This document shows positions 1 to 8,799 of a stretch of 64,000 nt of DNA, one piece after another. The DNA is taken from positions 47,539-111,538 of the forward strand of contig CAJUHY010000003.1 in assembly GCA_910585895.1 (NCBI GenBank), in the 5' to 3' direction. The position numbers and the translations under genes are program-made. Origin of the DNA: an uncultured Lachnospiraceae bacterium (GTDB taxonomy: Bacteria; Bacillota; Clostridia; Lachnospirales; Lachnospiraceae). Position 1 is the first letter of the stretch; each line of letters starts with the position of its first letter. A model generated the notes under the pieces. It worked only from the letters and a program-made list of their open reading frames with translations. It was not told where the DNA came from and made no database searches.

Positions 1-723
1 AGAAATTTTATTGCCGATATAGAGCTGTGCCATAGTCTTTTTATCAGTCAGGTAAGAATCAAAGGGATAGGTGAAAAATCCTGGAAGATGAGCCTTAAAT
101 TCCTCTACAATTTCATTCGTCAGCAAATCTTCAATGATAAAACCGCCATAAATCCGCAGCTGTGCTTCCATCAGCCCATTTAAGTAGCCCAGGAGATAAG
201 CGGGAGGGTCCGTCAGCTTATCGTAAGGACATTTCTCTGTGTAGAGAGAGCCGACAAAAGAGATATCAGAGGTAAACTTCTTCCGTGTGGCAGCAGAAGC
301 AGAATGGATTTGCTTCTGTTTTTGTTTGACGTTGGCAGCAAGAGGAAGGTGGAATACATGTCCAGGGTTGAGCGGGGCTATCTCTTCATATTGCGCCAGG
401 TCAAAGAGAAAAATCCGGTTGCAGGGATGTGCAATGGAGGTTGCAAAAAGCTCCATCACCGGAGAATCCACGCTCCAGCAAAGGTAAGGCAATTTGAAGA
501 TATGGCATACCTCGCTCAAAAACGGAAAGAAATTGATACTGAATACAAAGTCTGCCGGATGTTCTAACAACGTGTTGCTGACAATCTGAATAGACTCCTG
601 GGGCGTTAAGGATTTGTTGGTGATTTCAGCAGTGATTTCCTGCACCGTATGCCCCAATTCCTGAAAACCGTCAATGATATCCGGCTCACAAATGCTGCCA
701 TAACGGTAAAATAATAGCTTCAT
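1..723 (-). CDS. CgeB/DUF3880-type glycosyltransferase, C-terminus outside the window
   Basis: Minus-strand reading frame that starts at the ATG complementary to 721-723 and is open for 241 codons to the window edge. An AGGAGG ribosome binding site lies just upstream. The translation carries the same landmarks as the two CgeB-like genes at 758-1927 and 59311-60471: an N-terminal FYRYGS strand, a CWSVDSP segment, and the block DISFVGSLYTE. These resemble proteins annotated CgeB or DUF3880, which use a GT-B-like fold; the C-terminal glycosyltransferase half is not visible. It follows the 758-1927 gene after 34 bases, so the two are probably co-transcribed leftwards. Family call good; sugar and acceptor unknown. 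Confidence 0.8.
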   Translation of the reverse strand, partial: MKLLFYRYGSICEPDIIDGFQELGHTVQEITAEITNKSLTPQESIQIVSNTLLEHPADFVFSINFFPFLSEVCHIFKLPYLCWSVDSPVMELFATSIAHPCNRIFLFDLAQYEEIAPLNPGHVFHLPLAANVKQKQKQIHSASAATRKKFTSDISFVGSLYTEKCPYDKLTDPPAYLLGYLNGLMEAQLRIYGGFIIEDLLTNEIVEEFKAHLPGFFTYPFDSYLTDKKTMAQLYIGNKIS

Positions 724-757
724 ATACTGTCCTCCTCTGCAGAATAGTAAGGTCGAA

Positions 758-1927
758 TCAAAATTTATTTTCCTCCACAGTCTGTATCATATATTTGAGC
801 TGATGTATGTAGGAAAAATTATCGCGGACTTTGATATATCCATTCATGGCAATCCGCAGCCGTTCCTCTTCGTGGGAAAGGTAGTAGGCAGTCTTTTCCA
901 TCAATTCGTCTAAGTCGCGAAAGACTTCAATATCCTTGCCGATTACAAAATAATCCTCAATTTCCTGTTGGTAGTTGGTCAGCACAAAGCCGCCGGAACC
1001 CATAATGTCTAAGATGCGCTGGGGCATTCCGGTCTCAATAGATGGCAGCGTGATATTGAGGTTAATCTTGCTCAGGTAAAAAATTTTATTCATGGCAGTG
1101 TAGTAATTCACACCTTGGTGTACCTGGACATTCCGCAGATAGGAACAGTCGCTTCGCGTATACAGGTCTATGGTATAACGTTCCGCCAGGGCATTCAGTA
1201 CGGTAATCCTGTCCATCTCTGCAAGCTTCCTGGATAACAGCAGAAGCCCCAGGTACAAATCCAAATCCATCTGCTGGCGGTTCCAGACAGAAGCCTGAAA
1301 TTTTTGCGACATAAAATCAACTGTTTTCTGGGAGACCCGCGGCCATGGTTTTACCGTGTGCCAATTGCAGAGATTTTTCAGCAGATATACTTTCAGCTCG
1401 GCGGCAATGTCTTCCGGCAGCTGTGAGACAAAACTGTTGTAAGAATTGTTCTCATAGAGATTTCCAATAAAAGAAATATCACAGGAAAAAGCCGCTTCAT
1501 CTTCCGGTGTGATGTCCAGTGCGCCGGTGCGGGAGAGGTTGACCCCCATAGGCAGATAATATAAATGAGGAATATCATAAGATTTCATATGTTCATATTC
1601 CGCACGGTCAAAGAGAAAAAGATAATTGCAGGGATTTTTCACAGCTGGATGGAACAGAGAAATCAAAGGGGAATCATACACCCAGCCGATATATGGAAAA
1701 TGGTATTTTTGACACAAGTCTGAGACTTCCGGCACGAAAAGATAGGAAATCAGACAGTCAAAATCATGTTCAGAGAGAAATTTATCCAGTTTCTCAAATT
1801 CTTCCGGTACAGGCGCCAGGGGGTCGAACTCGGCGACCCCATAGATGTCGGCATGGTAGCCCATTTCCAATAATGCCCAGGGGAGATCGAAACTGGAGTT
1901 TTTTACGCGGATAAATAAAAAATTCAT
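758..1927 (-). CDS. CgeB/DUF3880-type glycosyltransferase
   Basis: A 389-residue protein that begins with a beta-strand (MNFLFIRVKN), has WVYDSP at about 82-87 and DISFIGNLYEN at about 150-160, and ends in a GT1-like C-terminal domain with KINLNITLPS and LDIMGSGGF at about 290-320. This is the layout of CgeB-like proteins (DUF3880 plus Glyco_trans_1_2). It has no signal peptide or membrane segment, so a cytoplasmic transferase is likely. The start is fixed by TTGGAGG a few bases upstream of the ATG. It is a clear paralogue of the genes at 1-723 and 59311-60471, so the family sits at both borders of the locus. Donor and acceptor cannot be told. Confidence 0.85.
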   Translation of the reverse strand: MNFLFIRVKNSSFDLPWALLEMGYHADIYGVAEFDPLAPVPEEFEKLDKFLSEHDFDCLISYLFVPEVSDLCQKYHFPYIGWVYDSPLISLFHPAVKNPCNYLFLFDRAEYEHMKSYDIPHLYYLPMGVNLSRTGALDITPEDEAAFSCDISFIGNLYENNSYNSFVSQLPEDIAAELKVYLLKNLCNWHTVKPWPRVSQKTVDFMSQKFQASVWNRQQMDLDLYLGLLLLSRKLAEMDRITVLNALAERYTIDLYTRSDCSYLRNVQVHQGVNYYTAMNKIFYLSKINLNITLPSIETGMPQRILDIMGSGGFVLTNYQQEIEDYFVIGKDIEVFRDLDELMEKTAYYLSHEEERLRIAMNGYIKVRDNFSYIHQLKYMIQTVEENKF

Positions 1928-1965
1928 AGCGTACCTCCAATAAATAGTGTATAATATCTATTAAC

Positions 1966-1995
1966 ATTATACCATGAGCATGTATTGCTTCGCAA
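1966..1995 (-). promoter_or_regulatory. Probable sigma-A promoter for the minus-strand CgeB-like pair
   Basis: On the minus strand there is TTGCGA (1990-1995), an 18-base spacer, and an extended -10 TGGTATAAT with TATAAT at 1966-1971. It lies about 40 bases upstream of the ATG at 1927. The -10 is perfect; the -35 is weaker. Confidence 0.55.
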
Positions 1996-2065
1996 TCACA
2001 TAAAATATCGGTTAATATACGAAAGTGGGAAACTTAAACATAAAAAATACAGGAAAAGAGAAAAA

Positions 2066-3082
2066 ATGTTTCGTGTTGATAAGGTAAATTATTTTGAAAA
2101 ATTTCACTGCATTATGGGTGAATGTCCGGATAACTGCTGCGAGATGGCTTGGAATGTATTGGTGGATGATGTATCGTATGCAAAATACCAGGCATGCAAG
2201 GAAGAAAGCGTTCGGAATTTTATATCCCGGGAGGAACCGCATAAGATATTAAAGGAGAACCACAAATGCCCATTTTTTCAGGCGGACGGTCTATGTATGC
2301 TGCATAAGGAATATGGAGAAGGTTTTTTGTGCGAGACATGCAGGAATTATCCGAGGATGACATCATGTTATGAAGATTTGTATATTGTCTCGTTGGCGTT
2401 ATCCTGTCCGGCAGTGCTGGAACTTTTGTGGATTCAGGAGAAGACAGAGATAAAGACAGAAATTTTTTATGAATCTCAGGAGGATTTGAGGAAAGGACAG
2501 TTTGAGATATCAGAAAGCATGGCTGGAAAGCTTCAGCTAAGAGAAGGGTTGTTAGAAATTGTCAGGGACAGGCGTTTTAGTTTGGCAGAACGCGTGAGGA
2601 AGATGGCGGAAGTTTTAGGCATTGCAGATTTTTCGGAGGATTTGCCCAAAGCTGTGGAATGGACAAGGAATTATGTAATGAAGAATTGCCTGATTAATAA
2701 TGGAATAAGGCGGCAGTCAGAACTGATTGCCGAGGCGGTATTTGATGAAGAATCGGCATTACAATTTGTCAGCGACAATTCGAGATTTCTTAGGCTTTTT
2801 GAGCATATTCTGGTTTACAGCATCTTTGAGCAGATATTGCGTATGGAGAAGATGGGAGACAGGACTGCGCATAGGTGGTTGGAAAAAATTGTCCTGCGCC
2901 TTGCAGTTATACAATATTGGTTAGCGCTTTTGTATGGCGTACAGGGAAAGGTTTCGCGCAATGATTGCAATATAGCTGTTTACAGCCTAATGCGGATATT
3001 AGACCATAATGAAGAAGAATGGGAGAAATGTTACGGAAGATGGGAACAGGAAATTGGTGGGATGCCGTTGGTCTTGTGGTAG
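2066..3082 (+). CDS. fliB: Flagellin lysine-N-methylase, FliB-like
   Basis: The ATG at 2066 (after AGGAAAAGAG) gives 338 residues; an upstream in-frame start at 1985 would add 27 basic residues and has no ribosome binding site. The N-terminus carries CIMGECPDNCC, followed by CPFFQADGLC and FLCETCRNYPR. This cysteine cluster is typical of FliB/YkgJ-type proteins, thought to bind a metal or Fe-S centre. FliB methylates surface lysines of flagellin in Salmonella. Here it is the first plus-strand gene of a locus that ends in a flagellin gene 58 kb away, which ties the locus to the flagellum. The next gene starts 18 bases downstream, so it is probably co-transcribed. Activity is inferred from family only. 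Confidence 0.82.
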   Translation: MFRVDKVNYFEKFHCIMGECPDNCCEMAWNVLVDDVSYAKYQACKEESVRNFISREEPHKILKENHKCPFFQADGLCMLHKEYGEGFLCETCRNYPRMTSCYEDLYIVSLALSCPAVLELLWIQEKTEIKTEIFYESQEDLRKGQFEISESMAGKLQLREGLLEIVRDRRFSLAERVRKMAEVLGIADFSEDLPKAVEWTRNYVMKNCLINNGIRRQSELIAEAVFDEESALQFVSDNSRFLRLFEHILVYSIFEQILRMEKMGDRTAHRWLEKIVLRLAVIQYWLALLYGVQGKVSRNDCNIAVYSLMRILDHNEEEWEKCYGRWEQEIGGMPLVLW

Positions 3083-3100
3083 GGAGTTGGGAGGAGCGGT

Positions 3101-4795
3101 ATGAAAAAAATATCTGTTATTGTACCCTGCTATAATTCAGAAAAATATATCGAGAAGTGCTTTGATTCACTGAGGAAGCAGACTTTAGGGCTGGAAGAAC
3201 TGCAGGTAATATTTGTAGATGATGCCTCTACAGACAATACGCTGGAATATTTGCAGAGATATGCGGCTATCTATCCGCAATCTGTGGAGGTGATTAACTT
3301 AGAAAAGAATCACCGGCAGGGAGGGGCGAGGAACCGGGGACTTGCCCGCGCGGCAGGCGAGTATGTCCTGTTTCTGGACTCCGATGACTGGCTGGATGTT
3401 ACCATGTGTGAAAAGGTCTACGCGAAAGCGGTTGAAGAGGATGTGGATATTCTGCAGTTTCCATTTGTCCATGTGTATGGGGAAGGTAATGTCCGCAAAG
3501 AAGGATGCAGCCGTTATGGGTTTCTTGACGCAGATTCTGCAGAGATAAGGAAGGGGATGCTGCTGGGTACGCTGTTTACGTTTGGCAGCCAGAACAAGCT
3601 GTACCGCAGGACGCTGCTGGAACAATGGGAGGCAGCTTTTCCGGAGGGCGTGGTGTACGAGGAACCTTACTTTGTATATCCGTTATTGTTTGAAGCCAGG
3701 CGTTTCTATAGTATGGAAGAAGGGCTGTATTTTTACCGGCGGACAGGGCAGAGTGTGACTGCGCAGCATATGAATGAGAAAAATACCCTTTGCGACCATC
3801 CTTTTGTACAGCTGGAACTGCTGAAGAAACTTATCTCCCATAAGAACTATATACAGGAATATTACAGCGAGATTGAATTTCATTTTCTGCACAGTTATTA
3901 TATGGAGACTTTGTATTTTGCCGGGGTAGACAGTAAATTCCTGGGAATAGATTATTTTCGCAATATGCAGAAGATGGTGCTAGATCTATTTCCGGAATAC
4001 GAAGAGAATCCATATCTAAAGCTGGAGGGATTTGCGAAACTTCGGACGGTAATGCTGTCGGTGAAAGAAGACTTTACCCAGGAACAGCTGGAGAGGTACT
4101 GCAGGCAGGTAGTTGAGATTATGGAAGAGAAAAAACGGCAGCCAGAAAACTTTATGGAAGAAAAGAAGCGTGAGTCGGAAGAAAAAAAGAGACTGAAAGA
4201 GGAATTTGCCGGGTATCAGCAGGAGATAGATACTTTCCTTGAACGGGAAGGCTATGGGGAATTGCTGGAATATTTTCAGTCGGAGAAAATGCAGCTGCTT
4301 TCTAAAATAGATAATGATGTAGCAGTGCTGAGCATTATATTGGATATTTATAAAGAAGAGTTACAAGAACATGTCCCAAGCGGAATTTTGAGCAACATCC
4401 ACAGCATGGAAGAAGCAAGGGAACGTTACCTGCAAGTGAAGTTCCTCATGTGGAGGCTGGAATTTCTGGGTGAAGACACACAGCTGTCAGAGTGGATGGA
4501 TAAGGACATGATTTCTGTTCCTTTTTTCCGGTGTCTGATAGACGCTTCGTCATTTGAAAAGGCGAATACTGCCTTTAAACTGGCAATGCTGCTGAAGAAA
4601 AAAGGAAAAAGCAATTGGGCATTATCCATGTTGGAATTTGTGGAGCAGCTAAGCCCGGGCGAGGAAATCGTATTCTGTGAGATGGCTGATATCTGTATTC
4701 AGGCTGGGCGGATGAAAGAAGCGGCAAGCTTCCTGAAAAAGATAATGTGCCCTACCGGTATTTTTGCGCAATATCAGGAAAAATGGGGGATATGA
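3101..4795 (+). CDS. GT2 glycosyltransferase with long C-terminal extension
   Basis: A 564-residue protein. Residues 1-230 are a GT-A fold GT2 domain: SVIVPCYNSEKYIEKC at the N-terminus, FVDDASTD at about 38-46 for nucleotide binding, and FLDSDDWLD at about 90-98 as the metal-binding DxD region. A helical region follows (to about 330), then a highly charged E/K-rich probable coiled coil (about 340-385) and an unassigned helical tail. GGGAGGAG precedes the start. Close relatives in the window are at 8800 and 17449. The tail is unusually long for GT2 and may mediate assembly with other transferases. The next gene starts one base after the stop codon, so translation is coupled. Confidence 0.85.
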   Translation: MKKISVIVPCYNSEKYIEKCFDSLRKQTLGLEELQVIFVDDASTDNTLEYLQRYAAIYPQSVEVINLEKNHRQGGARNRGLARAAGEYVLFLDSDDWLDVTMCEKVYAKAVEEDVDILQFPFVHVYGEGNVRKEGCSRYGFLDADSAEIRKGMLLGTLFTFGSQNKLYRRTLLEQWEAAFPEGVVYEEPYFVYPLLFEARRFYSMEEGLYFYRRTGQSVTAQHMNEKNTLCDHPFVQLELLKKLISHKNYIQEYYSEIEFHFLHSYYMETLYFAGVDSKFLGIDYFRNMQKMVLDLFPEYEENPYLKLEGFAKLRTVMLSVKEDFTQEQLERYCRQVVEIMEEKKRQPENFMEEKKRESEEKKRLKEEFAGYQQEIDTFLEREGYGELLEYFQSEKMQLLSKIDNDVAVLSIILDIYKEELQEHVPSGILSNIHSMEEARERYLQVKFLMWRLEFLGEDTQLSEWMDKDMISVPFFRCLIDASSFEKANTAFKLAMLLKKKGKSNWALSMLEFVEQLSPGEEIVFCEMADICIQAGRMKEAASFLKKIMCPTGIFAQYQEKWGI

Positions 4796-4796
4796 G

Positions 4797-5465
4797 ATGG
4801 GTAACAGATTAGATACAAATAAGATAGCGTTCATTATGTGCACCAACGATGAATTGTATAAACAAGAGTGTATCTCCTATATAGAACGGTTGGAGCTGCC
4901 GCCAGGATTTACGCGGGAAATCCTGACTATCAAGGGCGCAGTTTCCATGGCGGCTGGTTACAACCAGGCGATGAAAGAATCACAGGCAAAATATAAAGTA
5001 TATCTGCACCAGGACGTGTTTATCATCTGTCAGGACTTTATAAAGAAGATTTTAGAACTGTTTCGGGAACCGGAGATTGGCATGGTCGGTATGGTAGGCA
5101 ACCTGAAGGTGGACAAGGAGGCTGCCCTGTGGTATGGGAACCGCGTGGGAATGCTGCATTCTAACAGCCTCTATTTTGCTCGCACTTACCTGTTTGGCGA
5201 GGTTGGGGGCAGATACCAGGAGGTTCAGGCAGTGGATGGGCTTCTGATGGCAACGCAGTACGATGTCCCATGGAGGGAAGATATATTTAAAATGTGGGAT
5301 TTCTATGATGTTTCCCAGTGTATGGAATTTCGTAGGCGGGGCTACCGCATTGTGGTTCCACATATGGAACAACCCTGGTGCATCCATGATGATGGAATTC
5401 TCAATCTGGACAATTACTTCGGCGAGAGGGAAATATTTATAAATGAATATTTTACCGGACAATGA
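4797..5465 (+). CDS. StrF-like GT-A glycosyltransferase (Glyco_tranf_2_5 type)
   Basis: A 222-residue protein. The ATG at 4797 lies one base after the upstream stop; an in-frame start at 4764 would overlap the previous gene and lacks a good site. IAFIMCTNDELYKQEC at the N-terminus, VYLHQDVFI near residue 68-76 and a VDGLLMATQYDVPW block match the StrF/Glyco_tranf_2_5 family, as does the 347-residue paralogue at 58179-59222. The present copy lacks the C-terminal helical extension of that paralogue and ends shortly after the PWCIHDDG motif that both share. It probably acts with the preceding GT2. Substrate unknown. Confidence 0.78.
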   Translation: MGNRLDTNKIAFIMCTNDELYKQECISYIERLELPPGFTREILTIKGAVSMAAGYNQAMKESQAKYKVYLHQDVFIICQDFIKKILELFREPEIGMVGMVGNLKVDKEAALWYGNRVGMLHSNSLYFARTYLFGEVGGRYQEVQAVDGLLMATQYDVPWREDIFKMWDFYDVSQCMEFRRRGYRIVVPHMEQPWCIHDDGILNLDNYFGEREIFINEYFTGQ

Positions 5466-5528
5466 ATGGCAGGATATTATGACAGCATGGTCTGTTAAGA
5501 TAATATACAAGAAAAGAGGGATGGCAGA

Positions 5529-6650
5529 ATGGATGAGAATATAACAGAGCTGCAGCAGCGGGTGTCAGGTTTGGAGAAGCAGCTTGCAGAGCTGCAGAGA
5601 CAGAATCAGGAGTATAAAAAAGACAATGACACAATGCTGCAGGCAATACGCAACCTGTATGGGATTAATAGTGAGACGATGAATCAGATATCGGAGATTC
5701 TTACGAATCAGGCTACACTTGACATGAATCAGACTACGCTTGACATTACCCAGGGAGTAATCCGGGTAAGGTGTGCCAACCTCAGGTATGAGCTTTTTGA
5801 CCCTAAGGTGAAAAGGGAAGGGTATCATTTCCCTGTAATTATTAACACACAGGAGACTATTGATGAGATTATTAAGAACCGTAAATCAATGGCGCGGTTT
5901 GGCGATGGCGAGTTTGCACAGATTATTAAAGTGAACCGCCATAAGTTCCAGAAGCTGGATGACAGGCTGGGACGGAGGCTTGAGGAAGTACTGCACAGCC
6001 ATGATCCCGATGTGCTGATTGCGATTGCCAACAATTATGGTTCCCTGCAGGATTATACGGAAGCAGCGGCAGACGCTATCCGCATCTATATGTCAACAGA
6101 TGATACCAGAGAACAACATATGAAACTGCTTGAGCATGACAGGGTTTATTATGATGCCTATATGTCGCGTCCCTATGTGATGTATCGGGATTGGATGACA
6201 GAGATGCCCGGTAAGCGTTTTGCCCATCTCAAAGAAATCTGGAAAGACCGTGAGCTTATCATTGTAGAAGGCGCACAGACCAGGATGGGAGTGGGCAATA
6301 ACCTCTTGGAGGGGGCAAAGGACATCAAACGTATCTTAGCCCCGGCAACCAGTTCCTTTGACAGGTATGATGATGTCTTGAAGGCATCACTGCAATATGC
6401 GAAGAAAGATACGCTCTTTCTTGTTGCCATGGGGCCTGCTGCAGGCGTGCTTGCCTATGATTTGGCTTTGGAGGGCTATCAGGCAATTGATATTGGTCAT
6501 ATTGACCTGGAATATGAGTGGTTTCTTGCCGGGGAAGGAAAGCGGGTTGCTGTTCCTTACAAATATAACAATGAACTGGAAGGCGATGACGATGCAATGG
6601 AACTGCATGACCCGGTGTATGAGGGCCAGATTCTCGCCAGCTTCCAGTGA
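5529..6650 (+). CDS. GT-D fold glycosyltransferase (DUF1792/SP_1767 family) with N-terminal coiled coil
   Basis: A 373-residue protein. Residues 1-50 are a leucine-heptad coiled coil rich in Q, E and L. Residues 60-80 hold two near-identical short repeats (ATLDMNQ, TTLDITQ). From about residue 110 the protein matches the GT-D fold family first described in streptococcal serine-rich glycoprotein glycosylation: MARFGDGEFAQI carries the DGE signature, followed by EGAQTRMGVGN and a closing GYQAIDIGHID. That family usually adds glucose to a growing protein-linked glycan, which suits a flagellin glycosylation role. The coiled coil may be a dimerisation or scaffold element. Only a weak GAGGG site precedes the start. 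Confidence 0.82.
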   Translation: MDENITELQQRVSGLEKQLAELQRQNQEYKKDNDTMLQAIRNLYGINSETMNQISEILTNQATLDMNQTTLDITQGVIRVRCANLRYELFDPKVKREGYHFPVIINTQETIDEIIKNRKSMARFGDGEFAQIIKVNRHKFQKLDDRLGRRLEEVLHSHDPDVLIAIANNYGSLQDYTEAAADAIRIYMSTDDTREQHMKLLEHDRVYYDAYMSRPYVMYRDWMTEMPGKRFAHLKEIWKDRELIIVEGAQTRMGVGNNLLEGAKDIKRILAPATSSFDRYDDVLKASLQYAKKDTLFLVAMGPAAGVLAYDLALEGYQAIDIGHIDLEYEWFLAGEGKRVAVPYKYNNELEGDDDAMELHDPVYEGQILASFQ

Positions 6651-7018
6651 TTGATGGAAGATGCATGCGGGTGAATGTTTCCTACTGGTAACGGAATGAA
6701 CAGGTCATTATGGGCAAAAGCGTATAACAGCTTTCCCATGATGGCTTTTTGGAATAGAGGATTTTGTAAAGGCGCAGGCAGGTCAGTAGGGTTACCTGTG
6801 AGTAGTCCTGCAGCACGTGCATTGGCACGAATCTATATGGCACATAGAATGTCGTTGAATTTACGAAACGCTGCCTTGCCAAATTGATCAATTTCTCAAC
6901 CTCGGAGGCGGTAACCAGGGTGGATTATGGGATGATACAGAAAAGCACCGCAAGGATATTTGACGTCAGAAACGCTATGAAGAATGTGACGTCAAGGGAT
7001 AAAAAAGGGAGAATCGCT
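6651..7018 (+). other. 368-base gap without a convincing gene
   Basis: No reading frame here has a recognisable product. Frames of about 70 codons exist on both strands (6675-6887 plus, 6682-6891 minus) but neither shows a domain, a good start site or family likeness. The gap ends in a 9-bp inverted repeat (6960-6995) just before wbpD. It may be decayed coding sequence or a long leader. Confidence 0.5.
6960..6995. repeat. Inverted repeat of two TGACGTCA palindromes upstream of wbpD
   Basis: TTGACGTCA at 6960-6968 and TGACGTCAA at 6987-6995 are perfect inverted copies separated by 18 bases. Each half is itself an 8-bp palindrome. Their centres are 27 bases apart. The pair ends 23 bases before the wbpD start codon, so it could be an operator for a dimeric regulator or an mRNA hairpin. 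No regulator is identified. Confidence 0.5.
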
Positions 7019-7570
7019 ATGGGATATTTTGTGCATAAAAGCAGCTATATAGAGGAAGACGTCCATATTGGAGAGGGTACGAAAATCTGGCATTTTTGCC
7101 ACATACAGTCAGGAGCCCATATTGGGAACGATTGTTCCTTTGGACAGAATGTAAATGTGGCGAATCATGTGACCGTGGGCAGCGATGTCAAAATCCAAAA
7201 CAACGTATCTCTCTATGAGGGCGTTGTCCTTGAGGACGGCGTATTTTGCGGACCGTCCTGTGTATTCACCAATGATTTGACGCCGCGGGCAAGATACCCG
7301 AAGGGCAGGGCAAATTATAAAAAAACGTTGGTCAAAGAGGGGGCAACGATAGGCGCGAACGCAACCATCGTCTGCGGCACTACGATAGGCAGGAACGCCA
7401 TGGTCGGGGCGGGGGCGGTTGTCACCAGAGATGTCCCCGACAATGCGTTGGTCATGGGTGTGCCGGCGGAAATCGTCGGCTGGGTATGTGCGTGTGGAAA
7501 TCGGCTGGATGAAGATGGTGCCTGTGCTAAATGTAAGAACAAATATGAGATTACCAAGGTGGGGGAATGA
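7019..7570 (+). CDS. wbpD: WbpD-like UDP-sugar N-acetyltransferase (left-handed beta-helix)
   Basis: A 183-residue protein from the ATG at 7019; the open frame extends 45 codons upstream without homology, and AAAAAAGGGAG lies 5' of this ATG. The whole chain is made of hexapeptide repeats (IGEGTKIWHF, IGNDCSFGQN, VGSDVKIQNN, IGANATIVCG, IGRNAMVGAG) and ends in a short CxC...CxxC tail at CACGN and CAKC. WbpD acetylates the 3-amino group of UDP-2-acetamido-3-amino-2,3-dideoxy-glucuronate using acetyl-CoA. It is followed after 41 bases by a WbpE-like aminotransferase, the enzyme that would make its substrate. The four-cysteine tail could bind a metal and is seen in several family members. Confidence 0.85.
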   Translation: MGYFVHKSSYIEEDVHIGEGTKIWHFCHIQSGAHIGNDCSFGQNVNVANHVTVGSDVKIQNNVSLYEGVVLEDGVFCGPSCVFTNDLTPRARYPKGRANYKKTLVKEGATIGANATIVCGTTIGRNAMVGAGAVVTRDVPDNALVMGVPAEIVGWVCACGNRLDEDGACAKCKNKYEITKVGE

Positions 7571-7611
7571 GATATTTTACAGGAAAAAGTCCGGTATAGG
7601 AGGGATGTAAG

Positions 7612-8757
7612 GTGGAATTTCGGGATTTGCAGAGGCAGTATCAATATTTAAAAGAGGAGATAGACGGAGCCATTTTCCAGGTGCTGCAATCGGGTAGATT
7701 TATTTCCGGCAGCGTTGTCAGGGAATTGGAAGAAGCGTTGGCGCAGTATGTGGGTTGCAGACATTGTATTACCTGCGGGAATGGGACAGATGCGCTGGAA
7801 CTGGCATTGCGGGCAATGGATATAGGTCCGGGTGACGCCGTGTTTGTGCCTGATTTCACATTTTTCGCGTCCGGGGAGGTTGTCTCCACAGTGGGGGCGA
7901 TGCCGATTTTTGTAGATGTGGAAGCGGACACTTATAATATATCTGCGCAAGCGCTTAAGGAGGCTGTTTCAGAGGTGGCTGCGCAAGGGAAGTACAGACT
8001 GGGGGCAGTCATTGCCGTGGACTTGTTTGGGCAGCCGGCGGAATATGACAAGATATCACAGATTACCAGGGAGTACGGAATGTACCTGATTGAAGATGGC
8101 GCGCAAGGGTTTGGTGGACGTATTGGAGATAAGTCTGCCTGCAGCTTCGGGGATATCTCGACCACATCGTTTTTCCCGGCAAAGCCGTTGGGCTGTTATG
8201 GTGATGGGGGAGCGATATTTACCGATAACGATGGCTGGAACCAGAAAATCCGCTCGCTCTGTGTCCATGGAAAATCGTCCCAAGGCAAATATGATAATAT
8301 CCAGATAGGCATGAATTCCAGGCTGGACAGTATACAGGCAGCAATCCTTAAGGTTAAGCTGGCAGCATTTCGGGATAAGGAGATAGAGCAGGCAAATAAA
8401 TTTGCCGGAATATATACGCAGGGTCTGAAGGAGTTGGTGGGAGTTCCCCATATGCTGCCCGGTTATAAATCAAGCTGGGCGCAGTATACAATCCGCTTGG
8501 ACTGCCGGCAGGAAAGGGCAAAGCTGCAGGAGGAACTTGGCAAGCGGAGGATTCCCACGATGATTTATTACTGGAAGCCGATGCATGAACAGCAGGCGTT
8601 TGCTGGCGGTAACTGCCAGAGCGGCAAAAATCAAAATACCGTCAAATTATGTGAGACAGTCCTCTCGTTGCCGCTGTCACCGTATATGCTGCAGGAGGAA
8701 TGCGATAAGGTGATAGAGAACATTCGTGAGATATTAATGGTATTGCGCAGGAAGTAG
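7612..8757 (+). CDS. wbpE: WbpE-like DegT/DnrJ/EryC1 sugar aminotransferase
   Basis: A 381-residue protein starting at GTG 7612, with AGGAGGG eight bases upstream. It shows the DegT-family layout: CGNGTDALELAL near residue 58, EDGAQGFGG near 161, and the PLP lysine in FFPAKPLGCYGDGGA at K191. A DegT enzyme directly after a WbpD homologue is most likely the WbpE step, transferring an amino group from glutamate to C3 of the UDP-3-keto-GlcNAcA made by WbpA and WbpB, both of which are encoded 4-7 kb downstream. Enzymes of this family differ little between substrates, so the call depends on context. Confidence 0.82.
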   Translation: MEFRDLQRQYQYLKEEIDGAIFQVLQSGRFISGSVVRELEEALAQYVGCRHCITCGNGTDALELALRAMDIGPGDAVFVPDFTFFASGEVVSTVGAMPIFVDVEADTYNISAQALKEAVSEVAAQGKYRLGAVIAVDLFGQPAEYDKISQITREYGMYLIEDGAQGFGGRIGDKSACSFGDISTTSFFPAKPLGCYGDGGAIFTDNDGWNQKIRSLCVHGKSSQGKYDNIQIGMNSRLDSIQAAILKVKLAAFRDKEIEQANKFAGIYTQGLKELVGVPHMLPGYKSSWAQYTIRLDCRQERAKLQEELGKRRIPTMIYYWKPMHEQQAFAGGNCQSGKNQNTVKLCETVLSLPLSPYMLQEECDKVIENIREILMVLRRK

Positions 8758-8799
8758 GTGAGAAGAAGTTTGATAGGGAGATGAAAGCGAGGACAGAAT

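Noticed and set aside
6675..6891. 70-codon frames on both strands before wbpD
   Set aside because: No domain, no credible start; kept only as an unexplained gap.
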